A stretch of DNA of 25,000 bases. Source: Prorocentrum cordatum (taxonomy: Eukaryota > Sar > Dinophyceae > Prorocentrales > Prorocentraceae). Within the stretch, counting starts at the first letter, position 1. Every line of letters starts with the position of its first letter. Below the pieces are notes generated by a model. That model saw only the letters and a list, made by a program, of their open reading frames with translations, did no database searches and had not been told where the DNA came from. The position numbers were made by a program, and so were the translations under genes. Positions 9,150 through 17,217 of this stretch are shown here, one piece after another. The stretch covers positions 77,501 through 102,500 of the forward strand of contig CAUYUJ010014194.1 in NCBI GenBank assembly GCA_963575745.1, in the 5' to 3' direction.

Positions 9150-9345
9150 CACGGGAAATGACGCCAACGCTGCAGCGGGAGCACGAGTCGAAACGAGCGG
9201 AAGCGCGGAAATGAGGCCAACGCTGCAGCGGGAGCACGATTCGGAACGAGCGGAAGCACGGAAATGAGGCCAGCGCTGCAGCGGGAGCACGATTCGGAAC
9301 GAGCGGGGCCCGAAAATGAGGCCGGCGCCTCAGCGAGAGCAGCAT
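9150..9345 (+). repeat. 53-bp tandem repeat, four copies
   Basis: The block GAAATGAGGCCAACGCTGCAGCGG followed by AGCACGATTCGGAACGAGCGGAAGCAC recurs with its ATGA at 9158, 9211, 9264 and 9316 (periods 53, 53, 52). Each of the first two or three units contains the 10-bp palindrome CGCTGCAGCG or a one-base variant. GCGGGAGCACGATTC resembles the B-unit core GCGGGAGCGCGATTC at 14495-14520, and the last unit (GCGCCTCAGCGAGAGC) resembles module F. This links the array to the repeat system of the right half. Confidence 0.85.
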
Positions 9346-9475
9346 TTTGAAAAAAATGCAGGCGAAAACCCAACTCCGGGGAAACCTGTGTAAAAAACAA
9401 TGCGGGGGGGGGGGGTCGGACACTCCCAGGCGGTCATCAGAGGAAGAGGGAGAGTAGTATTCATATTGAGTGATT
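9346..9475. other. Short stretch with A-run and G-run
   Basis: ATTTTGAAAAAAATGCAGG and a G11 run near 9403 are the only marked features. TATTCATATTGAGTGATTGTGG just before the GGA tract is repeated, slightly changed, at 9717-9739 after it. The tract is therefore bracketed by direct repeats of about 22 bases. Confidence 0.6.
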
Positions 9476-9816
9476 GTGGGGGAGGAGGAGGAGGAGGAGG
9501 AGGAGGAGGAGGAGGAGGAGGAGGAGGAGGAGGAGGGGAAGGAGGAGGAGGACGAGGACGAGGAGGAGGAGGAGGAGGAGGAGGAGGAGGGCGGAGGAGG
9601 CGGAGGAGGAGGAGGAGGAGGAGGAGGAGGAGAGGGGGGGGGGAGGAGGAGGAGGAGGGCGGAGGAGGAGGAGGAGGAGGAGGAGGAGGAGGAGGAGGAG
9701 GAGGAGGAGGAGAGTAGTATTTCATATTGAGTAATTGTGGAGGAGGAGGAGGAGGAGGGAGGAGGAGGAGGAGGAGGAGGAGGAGGAGGGTGAGGAGGAG
9801 GAGGAGGAGGAGGAGC
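9476..9816. repeat. Two GGA tracts separated by a direct-repeat spacer
   Basis: GGA tracts at 9478-9716 and 9738-9814 are each preceded by the same AGAGTAGTATT.CATATTGAGT.ATTGTGG spacer (about 9451-9477 and 9711-9739). This looks like a spacer-plus-tract unit duplicated twice. Gly-rich and Arg-rich frames are artefacts. Confidence 0.9.
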
Positions 9817-9826
9817 TTGAAACACT

Positions 9827-10460
9827 GGAATGGGAGGCAGCGGAGGCGGCTGCCCTCCCGCTGTGGCAGCGCCCCTTGTCGGGCCTCGACCAGCACACAG
9901 GCCCAAGCCACGCTCGGAGCAAACAGGATCCGCCCTCCTCCTCCTCCTCCTCCTCCTCCTCCACCTCTCCTCCTCCTCCTCCTCCTCCTCTCCATTCCTC
10001 CTCCTCCGCCTCCTCCTCCTCCTCTAGAAGTCCAGGGCGCTTGTGGGGTAGACATGGACTGCCCATCGTCTTCGCGATGGCAGTGGCATGAGGAAGCGGG
10101 GAGAGTAGGGGCTCCCGAACGAAGTGACCCCCCCCTCACCCCCCAGAAATCGTGGGGGGTAGGGGTAGGTTTCGCATGTGGCCCGCTGGAGATGGGAGGC
10201 GGTGGGCGAGGCTGGCCAGCCCGAATGGCATTGCCACCTCTGACTCCGTGGGGCCTTGGCCAGTGCACTTGCCCGAGCCGCGTTCGGACTCAACATGGGC
10301 CCCCCCCTTAGGTCCACCGTTCACGCAATGTGGGATGAAGGTGGATTGCCCATAGTCTCCGCGATGTCACTTGCATGGGGAAGGGAGGAGCTGGACTAAT
10401 GCGCACGATCGGCCAACACTCGGCCTAAACATGGTTCCCGCAATAATGCTAATATGTCTC
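9827..10460 (+). repeat. Approximately 0.29-kb tandem duplication J, with a TCC tract in copy 1 only
   Basis: Matching landmarks are ATGGGAGGC (9830 and 10192), the CC..GCC.CG.TCGGA block (about 9910 and 10270), and TGGA.TGCCCAT.GTCT.CGCGATG (about 10055 and 10343). The landmark offset is about 362 bases before the TCC tract (9934-10023) and about 287 after it. The difference fits insertion or expansion of about 80-90 bases of TCC in copy 1. The opposing GGA (9738-9814) and TCC (9934-10023) tracts could pair as an inverted repeat. Confidence 0.7.
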
Positions 10461-10700
10461 TTCGAATATTCTTACCACGGAAACCCCAGGTGCCCCCCCC
10501 CCTAGATAAATTCGACCCTCCCTGGGCGCTCCTATCGGTCAGAAATGTTGATGTTCGGTTCCGGGAGCCCCTTTCTGGCCATCCCAAGCCGCCAGAGCGG
10601 GCCCAAGATCGCATCCCGGACGGTCACGCGGAGAACCGACACGGCCCAAGACGCCAACATTCACTGATTTTCCTTGATATTCGATCGATTTAAACGTTCT
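10461..10700. other. Unrecognised stretch before the forward 21-bp array
   Basis: No recognisable gene or repeat apart from a C10 run near 10493-10502. Confidence 0.35.
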
Positions 10701-11035
10701 CGTTTTGTCGAGCTTCCGACCGCGCAAGACGGCCCAACAGGCCCCAAATATCGCCCGAAAAGTAGGTCTCAAGAGGGCCCCAAGACAGCCCAAGAGGCCC
10801 CCCAAACGGCCGAAGAGGGCCCCCAAACAACCCAAGAAGCCCCGCAATACGGCCCAAGAGGGCCCCAAGGAGGACAACCCGTACTGTAATTTCAAGATGT
10901 TCCCCCCAATATGGCCCCAGAGACCGCCGAGGGGCCCCCAAGACGCCCCCAGAGGACCCACGAGGACCCCAAGAGGCCCCCGAAGCCCCCAAGTCGTCTT
11001 CAAAAGACGCCCCGGGGAAGCCCCAGAATTGCTTC
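10701..11035 (+). repeat. Degenerate 21-bp array K, forward copy
   Basis: Consecutive 21-base units are clear at about 10772-10865: AGGGCCCCAAGACAGCCCAAG, AGGCCCCCCAAACGGCCGAAG and AGGGCCCCCAAACAACCCAAG without their last base. Flanking units are more decayed. The array is inverted relative to 7531-7930. Lys/Pro-rich plus frames and Gly/Leu/Trp-rich minus frames arise from the unit. Confidence 0.8.
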
Positions 11036-11089
11036 AATGATCTGATCTCGGGGGCCCCCAAGAGACCCCAAGAAGTCTCTCATATAGGC

Positions 11090-11765
11090 CTCTGCAAGTC
11101 CCTCACGTTCCACAGGTCCCAAATGTCTCGCAGGTTTCAGAGGCCCTACAGGTTTCGCACGTCCCACATCAGATGTCCCACAGGTCCCACAGGTCTCGCA
11201 GGCCCCCCAGGCCCCACAGTTCCCACATGTCCCACAGGTCCCGCAGATCCAACAAGTCCCACAGGTCCCAAAGGTCCCACAGGTCCCAAAGGTCCCACAA
11301 GTCCGACAAGTGTCTAAGGTCTCGCAGGTCCCGTAAGGCCTATAGGTACCCACAGGTCCCACAGGTCTCACAGGTCTCGCAGATCTCGCAGGTCCTACAG
11401 GTCCCACAGGTCCCACTGGTCCCACAGGCCCCAAGGGTCAAATAGGTCTACAGGTCTTGCAGGATCCACAAAACCTACTGGTCTCGAATGTCCCACAAGT
11501 AGCACAGGCCCCACAAGTCCCACAAGTGTCGCACGTCTCGCCGGCTCCACCGGCACAACTGGTCCCACGGGTCCCACAAGTCCCGCACGTTCCACAGGTC
11601 CCAGAGGTATCGCAAGTATCGCAGGTGCCACAAATATCACAGGTCCCACAGATCCCACAGGTCCTACTACAAGTGTCGAAGGTCCCGCAATTCCCAAAAG
11701 TGTCGCACGTTCCATGAATCCCACAGGTGCCGCAGGTCCGGTAAACCCGCAGGTCCCACCTTTGC
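11090..11765 (+). repeat. 9-bp minisatellite (CACAGGTCC family)
   Basis: Dozens of CACAGGTCC, CGCAGGTCC and CACAAGTCC units with occasional 12-base variants. One plus frame (11123-11317) reads collagen-like Gly-Pro-Thr triplets, another reads Pro-Gln-Val, and the minus strand reads Gly-Pro-Val. All three follow from the 9-base unit. Frames shift along the array and no signal peptide or globular domain adjoins it, so no collagen-like gene is called. Confidence 0.9.
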
Positions 11766-11885
11766 TGTTATTCGAAAACCTTGTTCGGGTAATCATGCTT
11801 TCCGTGTTGCCAGAACTCCTCTCCCGGGAAGAAGTTTTCTGTGCCCCGATCCAACCGTCCAGCGTTTCGTGTTCTGCGAAAGGAA
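11766..11885. other. Short unrecognised stretch
   Basis: Complex sequence with no recognised feature. Confidence 0.3.
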
Positions 11886-12065
11886 GAAGCAGAGGAGGAG
11901 GAGGAGGAGGAGGAGGAGGAGGAGAAGGAGAAGGAGGAGGACGGGGAGCGGTAGCAGCACTTGCAGGAGCTCCCCAGTTCCAGTTCCAGCTCCAGTTCCA
12001 GCTCCAACTCAGCTCCAGCTCAAGCCCCAGATCCAGCTCGAGCCCAGCTCCAGCCCAACTCCAGC
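11886..12065. repeat. GGA tract followed by 6-bp CAGCTC/CAGTTC repeats
   Basis: GGA repeats (11890-11942) precede a hexanucleotide array (11967-12064) of CCAGTT, CCAGCT and related units. Both are imperfect. Confidence 0.9.
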
Positions 12066-12370
12066 CTCATGAAACATGAGCCCCAGGGAGCTTTTCGTTC
12101 CTGTTGAAGCCGATGAGCCCCGTAGGCCGTTCAAGCTCCATGAGACGTGTGACCTTATGACCCTCATGAACAATACAAACCTCGCGCGCCCTAGAGCTTT
12201 CGGGAGACCTTCCAAGCCCGTGGTGCCCGCCACCTTTACAAACTCAGGGACCGCGCCGCCCCACCCCCCACTCCCATTCTCCATTGACGGCGATGGCGGT
12301 CGCAGCGCACCTCGCTGGCGCAATGCGACCAAGATAAAAAGAACGCGTCGCAAGCTGGTAAACTATTGTG
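12066..12370. other. Complex stretch without a recognised gene
   Basis: This is one of few non-repetitive segments. A 103-residue frame runs on the plus strand (12076-12387) and overlaps a 114-residue minus frame (12009-12353). Neither resembles a family I know. The plus frame has ordinary composition but no detectable splice or domain support, so it is only a weak candidate exon. Confidence 0.35.
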
Positions 12371-12803
12371 CGACTGTATGTAGGTAGGTAAGTAAGTATG
12401 CTTGCATGTATAGATGTATGTTTGTACCTATGTATGCATGTATGTATGTATGGATGTGTGTATGTATGTTTGTATGTGTGTATGTATGTATGTATGTATG
12501 TATGTATGTTTGTTTGTTTGTATGTATGTATGTATGTATGTATGTACGTATGTATGTATACATGTATGTATGTATGTATGTATGTATGTTTGTGTGTGTG
12601 CATGTATGTATGCATGTATGTAGGTATGTATGTATGCATGTATGTATGTATGTATGTTTGTGTGTATGTATGTATGTATGTATGTAGGTAGGTAGGTAGG
12701 TAGGTAGGCAGGTATGTATGTTTGTATGTATGTATGTATGTATGTATGTATGCATGTATGTATGTATGTATGTATGTATGTATGTACGTGTACGTACGTA
12801 GTA
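12371..12803. repeat. GTAT tetranucleotide microsatellite
   Basis: About 430 bases of TATG units with GTAG, GTTT, GTGT and GCAT variants. A pure TAGG sub-block lies at 12684-12708. Met-Tyr-Val-Cys and Thr-Tyr-Ile-His open frames in several phases follow directly from the unit. Confidence 0.97.
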
Positions 12804-12950
12804 CCCCGCTGATACGGATAAGAGTGCGGAATGCGGTGCGGACGTATGCAGTCTGCGACACTCTGGAAAAGCCCGCCGCAGGCGCCAAAGTTCCACAAAT
12901 CATACAACGAGCCCGCCGCAGGCGCCGATCTTTTCTTCGTACCAATGTGG
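12804..12950. other. Short stretch with a 16-bp direct repeat
   Basis: GCCCGCCGCAGGCGCC occurs identically at 12871-12886 and 12911-12926. Nothing else is recognised. Confidence 0.6.
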
Positions 12951-13197
12951 ATCGGTCGCGGGTGGGTCGCGGGGTGGGTCGCGGGTGGGTCGCGGGTGGG
13001 TCGCGGGTGGGTCGCGGGTGGGTCGCGAGGTGGGTCGCGGGGTGGGTCGCGGGTGGGTCGCGGGTGGGTCGCGGGCGGGTCGCGGGTGGGTCGCGGGGCG
13101 GGTCGCGGGCGTGGTCGCGAGTGGGTCGCGGGTTGGGTCGCGGGGTGGGTCGCGGGGTGGGTCGCGGGTTGGGTCGCGGGTGGGTCGCGGGGTGGAC
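12951..13197 (+). repeat. 11-bp G-rich minisatellite with G-quadruplex potential
   Basis: CGCGGGTGGGT repeats about 20 times in units of 10-12 bases. Adjacent units give GGGTGGGTCGCGGGTGGG, four runs of three guanines with short loops, which is a strong quadruplex pattern on the plus strand. All three plus frames stay open only because the unit lacks stops. Confidence 0.95.
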
Positions 13198-13203
13198 GGC
13201 GAA

Positions 13204-13206
13204 AAC

Positions 13207-13268
<62 letters not shown>

Positions 13269-13525
13269 CCAACAACAACAACACCAACACCAACAACAAC
13301 AACAACAGCAGCAGCAGCAGCAGCAACAACAACAACAACAACAGCAACAACAACGGCAGCAGCAACACCACCACCACCAACAACAACACCAACAACACCA
13401 ACACCAACAACAACAACAACGACGACGACGACGACAACAACAACAGCAACAGCAGCAACAACAACAACACCAACACCACCAACAACAACAACACCACGAA
13501 CAACAGCAACAACGACAACAACAAT
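13204..13525. repeat. AAC microsatellite with AGC, ACC and GAC variants
   Basis: About 320 bases, the longest AAC tract here. It lies immediately left of module A, the same slot occupied by AAC/GTT tracts of very different lengths next to the other A copies. Poly-Asn, poly-Gln and poly-Thr frames are artefacts. Confidence 0.97.
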
Positions 13526-13920
13526 CCGTTTAAGACTGTGCGCTCCTATCTGCCCACGTGCAAATCAATACGTATATCCCAAACCTTCGGTACGTCGTTT
13601 TCGATCGTACCACCTTGGGGTATATCTTCGTTACCTGCCACGTGTATTCAGCCCCTAAAAACCTGGGAGAAGAGGGCGGGTGGAAGGGGGAGGGAGAATA
13701 ATGGAGCACGAGAGAAATTCGCAAGAGGGGGGCAAGGAGCAGAAAACAAATTGTAGAACCAGACGGGCAGATCGGGTGGGCAGACCCATAGCGGGCAGGT
13801 CGAGAAGGCGGGCCCAGGCGACGAGGTCGAGCAGGCGGGTTGCTGAAGCGTGGGTCCTGCATGAATCGCGAGGATGTCTCGTGCGATAGCACGATTCCAA
13901 AGTAAACCGCGAGAAAAGCC

Positions 13921-14395
13921 AGCGTGGGCCACGAAGGGCATAAAATCAGAAGCCACAAAGGGTAACGACGGGGCCGCTGAGGGCAGCACCAGGGCCACGA
14001 AGGGCAGCGAGGGGGCCACAAAGGGCGACAGCGGGGCCACGAAAATCATGCATTTGGGGCCACGACGGGCGCGAGCGTGCGGGGGCCACGAAAGGCATTC
14101 GTATACGGGGCCACAAAGGGCGACAGCGGAGCCACTGAGGGCAGCAAAGGGGCCACGGAGGGCAGCGAGAGGGCCACGAAGGGCGACACCGGGGCTACGA
14201 AGGGCATGCGTATGGAGCCACGACGGGCGCGTGCGAGCGGGGGCCACGAAGGGCATAGAATGCGGGGCAACAAAAGGCAGCGACGGAGCCACTGAGGGCA
14301 GCAACGGGGACACGAAGGGCAGCGAGCGAAGGCGACCGCGAAACCAGCACGGGCAGCGAGGGGCATCGAAGGCTGGCTAAGGGCAGCGAGCGGCG
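13921..14395 (+). repeat. 21-bp array C in unit 1
   Basis: The unit is GGGGCC-N5-GGGC-N6, most often GGGGCCACGAAGGGCGACAG plus one base. Some units are 23-26 bases because of longer variable tails (such as CATGCGTAT). A higher-order repeat of about 158 bases is visible: the GCCACGACGGGCGCG variant recurs at 14061 and 14219. Gly-Ala-Thr-Lys and other frames are open in several phases but shift at the odd-length units, so no gene is called. Confidence 0.85.
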
Positions 14396-14475
14396 ACTGC
14401 AGTCATTAACGGGCTGGTCGGGCGGGCAGGCCCCGACGGGCGGGTCGAGCGGGCGGGTCGCTGAAGCGTGAGTCC

Positions 14476-14905
14476 TGCTTGAACCACCAAACAATATGTA
14501 GCGGGAGCGCGATTCTTGAATGTGTCGAGGACCGGCATCTGACAAATTGTAACGAAGTATCAGGCGGGGGCCGCGATTCGGTGGTAAGTTGCGAGGAAGT
14601 CCCAAGCGAGAGCGCGAGTCGTGAATACATTGTGAAGAAGTATAAAGCGGGAGCCGCGATCCGGTGATAGATTCCACGGAAGTCCAAAGCGAGAGCGCGA
14701 TTTGTTCAATAGAAGTATCAAGCGGAACCGCTGTTGTTGTAAACCGGGGGCCGTCAAGTTGCGAAGAAGTCCCAAGCGAGAGCGCGATTCTTCCATACAT
14801 CGTAAGGAAATATCAAGCGGGGGCCGCGATCCGGTGGTAAATTGCAACGGGGTCCGAAGCGAGAGCGCGATTCTTCAATGCATTGTGAGGAAGTATCAAG
14901 CGGGA
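14476..14905 (+). repeat. B array: 42-bp units paired as 84-bp dimers
   Basis: Alternating half-units read GTAAGTTGCGAGGAAGTCCC / AAGCGAGAGCGCGA and ATACATTGTGAGGAAGTATC / AAGCGGGAGCCGCGA. The strong half recurs with AAGCGAG at 14604, 14687, 14774 and 14857, a period of 83-87. The same core (GGAAGTCTC.AGCG.GAGCGC) marks B units throughout 16.5-25 kb. Confidence 0.85.
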
Positions 14906-15110
14906 GCCATCGTCATTGTAAGCCGGGGGCCAACGACGCTGTTTGACCCCCAAAACTTTCCCTGCTTTTTTGCAAAAAAAAAAGGTGCGAGCGCCGGGAA
15001 GGGCACTTCAATCGAAAAAAAAAACAACGCGCACCGGGCGGGGGGGCAACAATAAGTATTCTGCAGAAGTGAGAGTTCAACGACAACAACAACAATCATT
15101 TTACAATCGC

Positions 15111-15310
15111 GCGCCATGCTTCCACATGTCGCGCGCATCCTTCTGGCGACCACGCCCCGCCATGGGGCATTTGTCCTGGCATCCGGGGCCCGGTATTCCC
15201 TCGCCCAGATCTCCCGCCCCAGAAAGTATTGCCACCCCCTCTTCCGAGGAATTTCGACACCCGCAGCTCGGGCGGCACATCACCATCGAAATCGCCTTGC
15301 GCGCGCCCCG
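15111..15310. other. Unrecognised stretch after unit 1
   Basis: Complex sequence with no recognised family. Short frames on both strands have no recognisable domain. Confidence 0.35.
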
Positions 15311-15440
15311 CGTCTCGGAGGAGGATGAAGAGGACGAGGGCGGGCGGGAATATGAGGGAGAGGAAGACGGAGAGGAGGAGGAGGAGGATGGAGGAGGAGG
15401 AGGAAGAGGAGGAGGAGGAGGAGGGGGAGGAAGGAGGAGC
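15311..15440. repeat. GGA/GAG purine tract
   Basis: Imperfect GAG and GGA units on the plus strand, purine-rich throughout. Poly-Glu and poly-Ser frames are artefacts. Confidence 0.9.
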
Positions 15441-15790
15441 AGTTGTAAAAGCAGTGCCTCCGAGGACGAGGTTGTTCTTACTCCTCGTTCGAACTGTTGC
15501 GCCGCCATCCTGCGGCGTCGGCGCGTGACCCTGAACGTTCACGCCCCCAGGCGCTGCCGCTCCCGTGCTCGCATCCTCCACCTGCCCCTCCACGAACTCT
15601 CAAGGTATTCCTGAAGTCAACCCTTCGACCCTCGATCCTTGGAGCCCCTGGAAGTCATCCGTCCTCCTTATTCTTCTCCTCCTCCGCATTGTCAACGCTC
15701 TGCAGAAATGATAATTATCTAATACTTAAAGTTCAACGGGGACTATTCGAACCCCCCTAGAGGCGATGCCGAAACGAGGGCCCCAGACTT
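15441..15790. other. Complex stretch with no recognised gene
   Basis: No repeat module was recognised. A tRNA-like GGGGACTATTCGAACCCC near 15737 was examined and rejected. Confidence 0.4.
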
Positions 15791-16050
15791 GAGTGAAAGA
15801 TGAGGACGAGGGGGAGACGAGGGAGGACGGAGGGGAAGGGAGGAGGGAGGAGGGACGCAGAAGGAGGGAGGAGACAAGGGGGACGAAAAAGGAAAGTAGG
15901 AGAGAGGGAGGAGGGAGGAAAGCGCAACGGGAGAGGAAGGAGGGAAGAGAGAGAAGAGGAGGGGGTGAAGGGAGGAAAAGGGAGGAAAAGTAAGGGAGGA
16001 GGAGGAGGAGGAGGAGAAGGAGGAGGAGGAGGAGGTGGAGGAGGGGAGGA

Positions 16051-16081
<31 letters not shown>

Positions 16082-16485
16082 AGGAGGAGGAGGAGGAGAG
16101 GAGGAGAGAGAGAGGAGGAGGCGGAGGAGGAGGAGGAGCGGGGAGGAGGGGAGGAGGAGGAGGAGGAGGGAGGAGGAGAGGCGGAGGAGTAGGAGGGGGG
16201 AGAGAAGAGAAGGAGGAGGAGGAGGAGGAGGAAGAGGAGGAGGGAGGACGGAGGAGGAGGAGAGGAGGACAAGGAGGAGAGAGGAGGAGGAGGAGGAGGA
16301 AAACGGGGGAAACAGGGGGAGGAGGAGGAAAGAGGGACGGAGGAGGGAGGAGGGATGAGGGAGAAGAGGAGGGGGTGGAGGAAGGAAGAGGGAGGAAGAG
16401 GAGGGAGGGGGGAAGAGAGACGAGGAGGAGGAGGAGGAGGAGGAGGAGGAGGAGGAGGAGGAGGAGGAGGAGGAGGAGAAAAGGG
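15791..16485. repeat. Long GGA-rich purine tract, purer toward its right end
   Basis: Almost 700 bases of purine. The left part (15791-15990) is a mosaic of GGAGGGA, GAAGG and GACG blocks, the middle has GGA runs with GGGG insertions, and the right end (16424-16480) is almost pure GGA. Minus-strand frames of nearly 390 residues across it are Pro/Ser/Leu low complexity. Confidence 0.95.
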
Positions 16486-16489
16486 CGCC

Positions 16490-16780
16490 AATCCAGTGTA
16501 AAACGGGAGGAAGTCTCGGGCGGGAGCGCTGGTTTTGTGGGGACGGGGGCTGTCGGCGGCGAGCAAAAGCGCTGCCTTGGGTAAAAAAAAAAAGTCTCAA
16601 GCGGCAGCATTGTTGTTGCTGGGGGGCGGCGCCGATGAGAGAAAGTGTAGCGCGCTTGTCCAAGATAAAACGGGAGGAAATCTCAAACTGGAGCGCTGGT
16701 TTGATTGAGGCGGCTGCTTTCGGCGGCGAGCAAAAGCACCGGCCGTGAGTAACAAAGGAAGAAGTCTCGAACGGGAGCGT
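16490..16780 (+). repeat. B-related 167-bp tandem repeat, about 1.7 copies
   Basis: AAACGGGAGGAA.TCTC is found at 16501 and 16668 (period 167). Both copies continue with GGAGCGCTGGTTT.GTG or a close variant and CGGCGGCGAGCAAAAGC. Each copy carries B-unit cores, and a further B core (GAAGTCTCGAACGGGAGCG) follows at 16769. Confidence 0.8.
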
Positions 16781-16925
16781 TGTTGTTGTTGGGGGACCGG
16801 CTTTGGCGGTCCTCCAAACCGTTTGAGATTGAGCCTCATTTCCAATGAAAATGCGACCAGCGCCTCGGCGAGAGCGCCAGGGCGCCTGTAAGGGGTCCAA
16901 CAATAATAACTGTTTAATAGTTTAC
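16781..16925 (+). repeat. Module F (T-like), copy 1
   Basis: A GTTGTTGTTG tract, GGGGGACCGGCTTTGG, then AGCGCCTCGGCGAGAGCGCC and GGCGCCTGTAAGGGGTCC leading to AACAATAATAACT. A second copy with the same layout is at 23870-23965. The end resembles the end of module T, and an AAC tract follows as it does after T. Confidence 0.7.
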
Positions 16926-17217
16926 AATCAACAACAACAACAGCAACAACAACAACGCAACAAATATATTCCTCACCACAGATTCTCACTTCAACCACGC
17001 ACCCAAAGACAATGAATGAACGTTCGGCCACCTCACTCTGATGCATGTATGTATGTATGCACATATGAATGAACGAATACATGAATGAATGTGTATATAC
17101 CTAGATATCAGATTAGGGGGGCCGAACGGGCATTCGTTGTCCCTGGGTGCGTGGCTGAAGTGAGAATCCGTGGTGAAGATTATGCTTGTTGCGTCGTTGT
17201 TGTTCTTGTTGTTGTTG
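16926..17217. repeat. Large inverted repeat with AAC-flanked 78-bp arms
   Basis: The left arm (about 16950-17027) and right arm (17122-17204) are inverted copies at roughly 80 percent identity by eye. Shared landmarks are GCAACAAATATATTCCTCAC against GTGAAGATTATGCTTGTTGC, AGATTCTCACTTCAACCACGC against GCGTGGCTGAAGTGAGAATC, and GTTCGG against CCGAAC. The 94-base spacer holds ATGT/ATGA repeats. AAC (left) and GTT (right) tracts extend the symmetry, followed by F and T modules in mirrored orientation. This is where the repeat system switches direction. Confidence 0.85.

Larger units (their letters stand above)
13526..15110 (+). mobile_element. Composite repeat unit 1, forward and near-complete
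   Basis: In order: module A (13526-13745; TTTAAGACTG, CCCACGTGC, ATACGTATATCCCAAACC, a CC.CCTTGGGG hairpin, TTACCTGCCACGTG); module P1 (13746-13865, GGGCAG/GGCGGG-rich); one B unit (13866-13920); 21-bp array C (13921-14395); P2 (14400-14475); a B array (14476-14905); module T (14906-15085); and a short AAC tract. P1 and P2 both end CGGG(C/T)..CTGAAGCGTG.GTCCTGC, so the C array is bracketed by related P-B segments. The sequence after the last AAC begins AATCATTTTA, the usual first bases of module A, and then becomes unrelated. No protein-coding capacity for mobility is visible. 'Mobile element' is therefore a tentative label, and a higher-order satellite is equally possible. Confidence 0.6.

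Noticed and set aside
8947-9906. 319-residue minus-strand frame
   Set aside because: Half is poly-Pro or poly-Ser from the GGA tracts. The rest covers the 53-bp array and gives no recognisable domain.
11123-11317. Collagen-like Gly-Pro-Thr repeats
   Set aside because: Produced by a 9-base tandem unit. Other frames are equally open, phase shifts occur, and no signal peptide or terminal domain is present.
12244-13524. 426-residue minus-strand frame through GTAT, G-rich and AAC tracts
   Set aside because: Three different simple repeats joined by chance in one stop-free phase.
12985-13533. Poly-Gln protein
   Set aside because: Only the CAA phase of an AAC microsatellite. The other phases give poly-Asn and poly-Thr.
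13874-14380. Gly-Ala-Thr-Lys repeat protein in array C
   Set aside because: Frames break at the 23-26-base units and differ among the three arrays, and both strands are open. This indicates no selection for one protein.
15726-15760. tRNA T-arm-like GGGGACTATTCGAACCCC
   Set aside because: The loop length is wrong for the TTCGA motif, and no matching acceptor, D or anticodon arm was found.
15743-16903. 386-residue minus-strand frame
   Set aside because: Low-complexity Ser/Pro/Leu from the GGA tract, with repeat modules at the other end.
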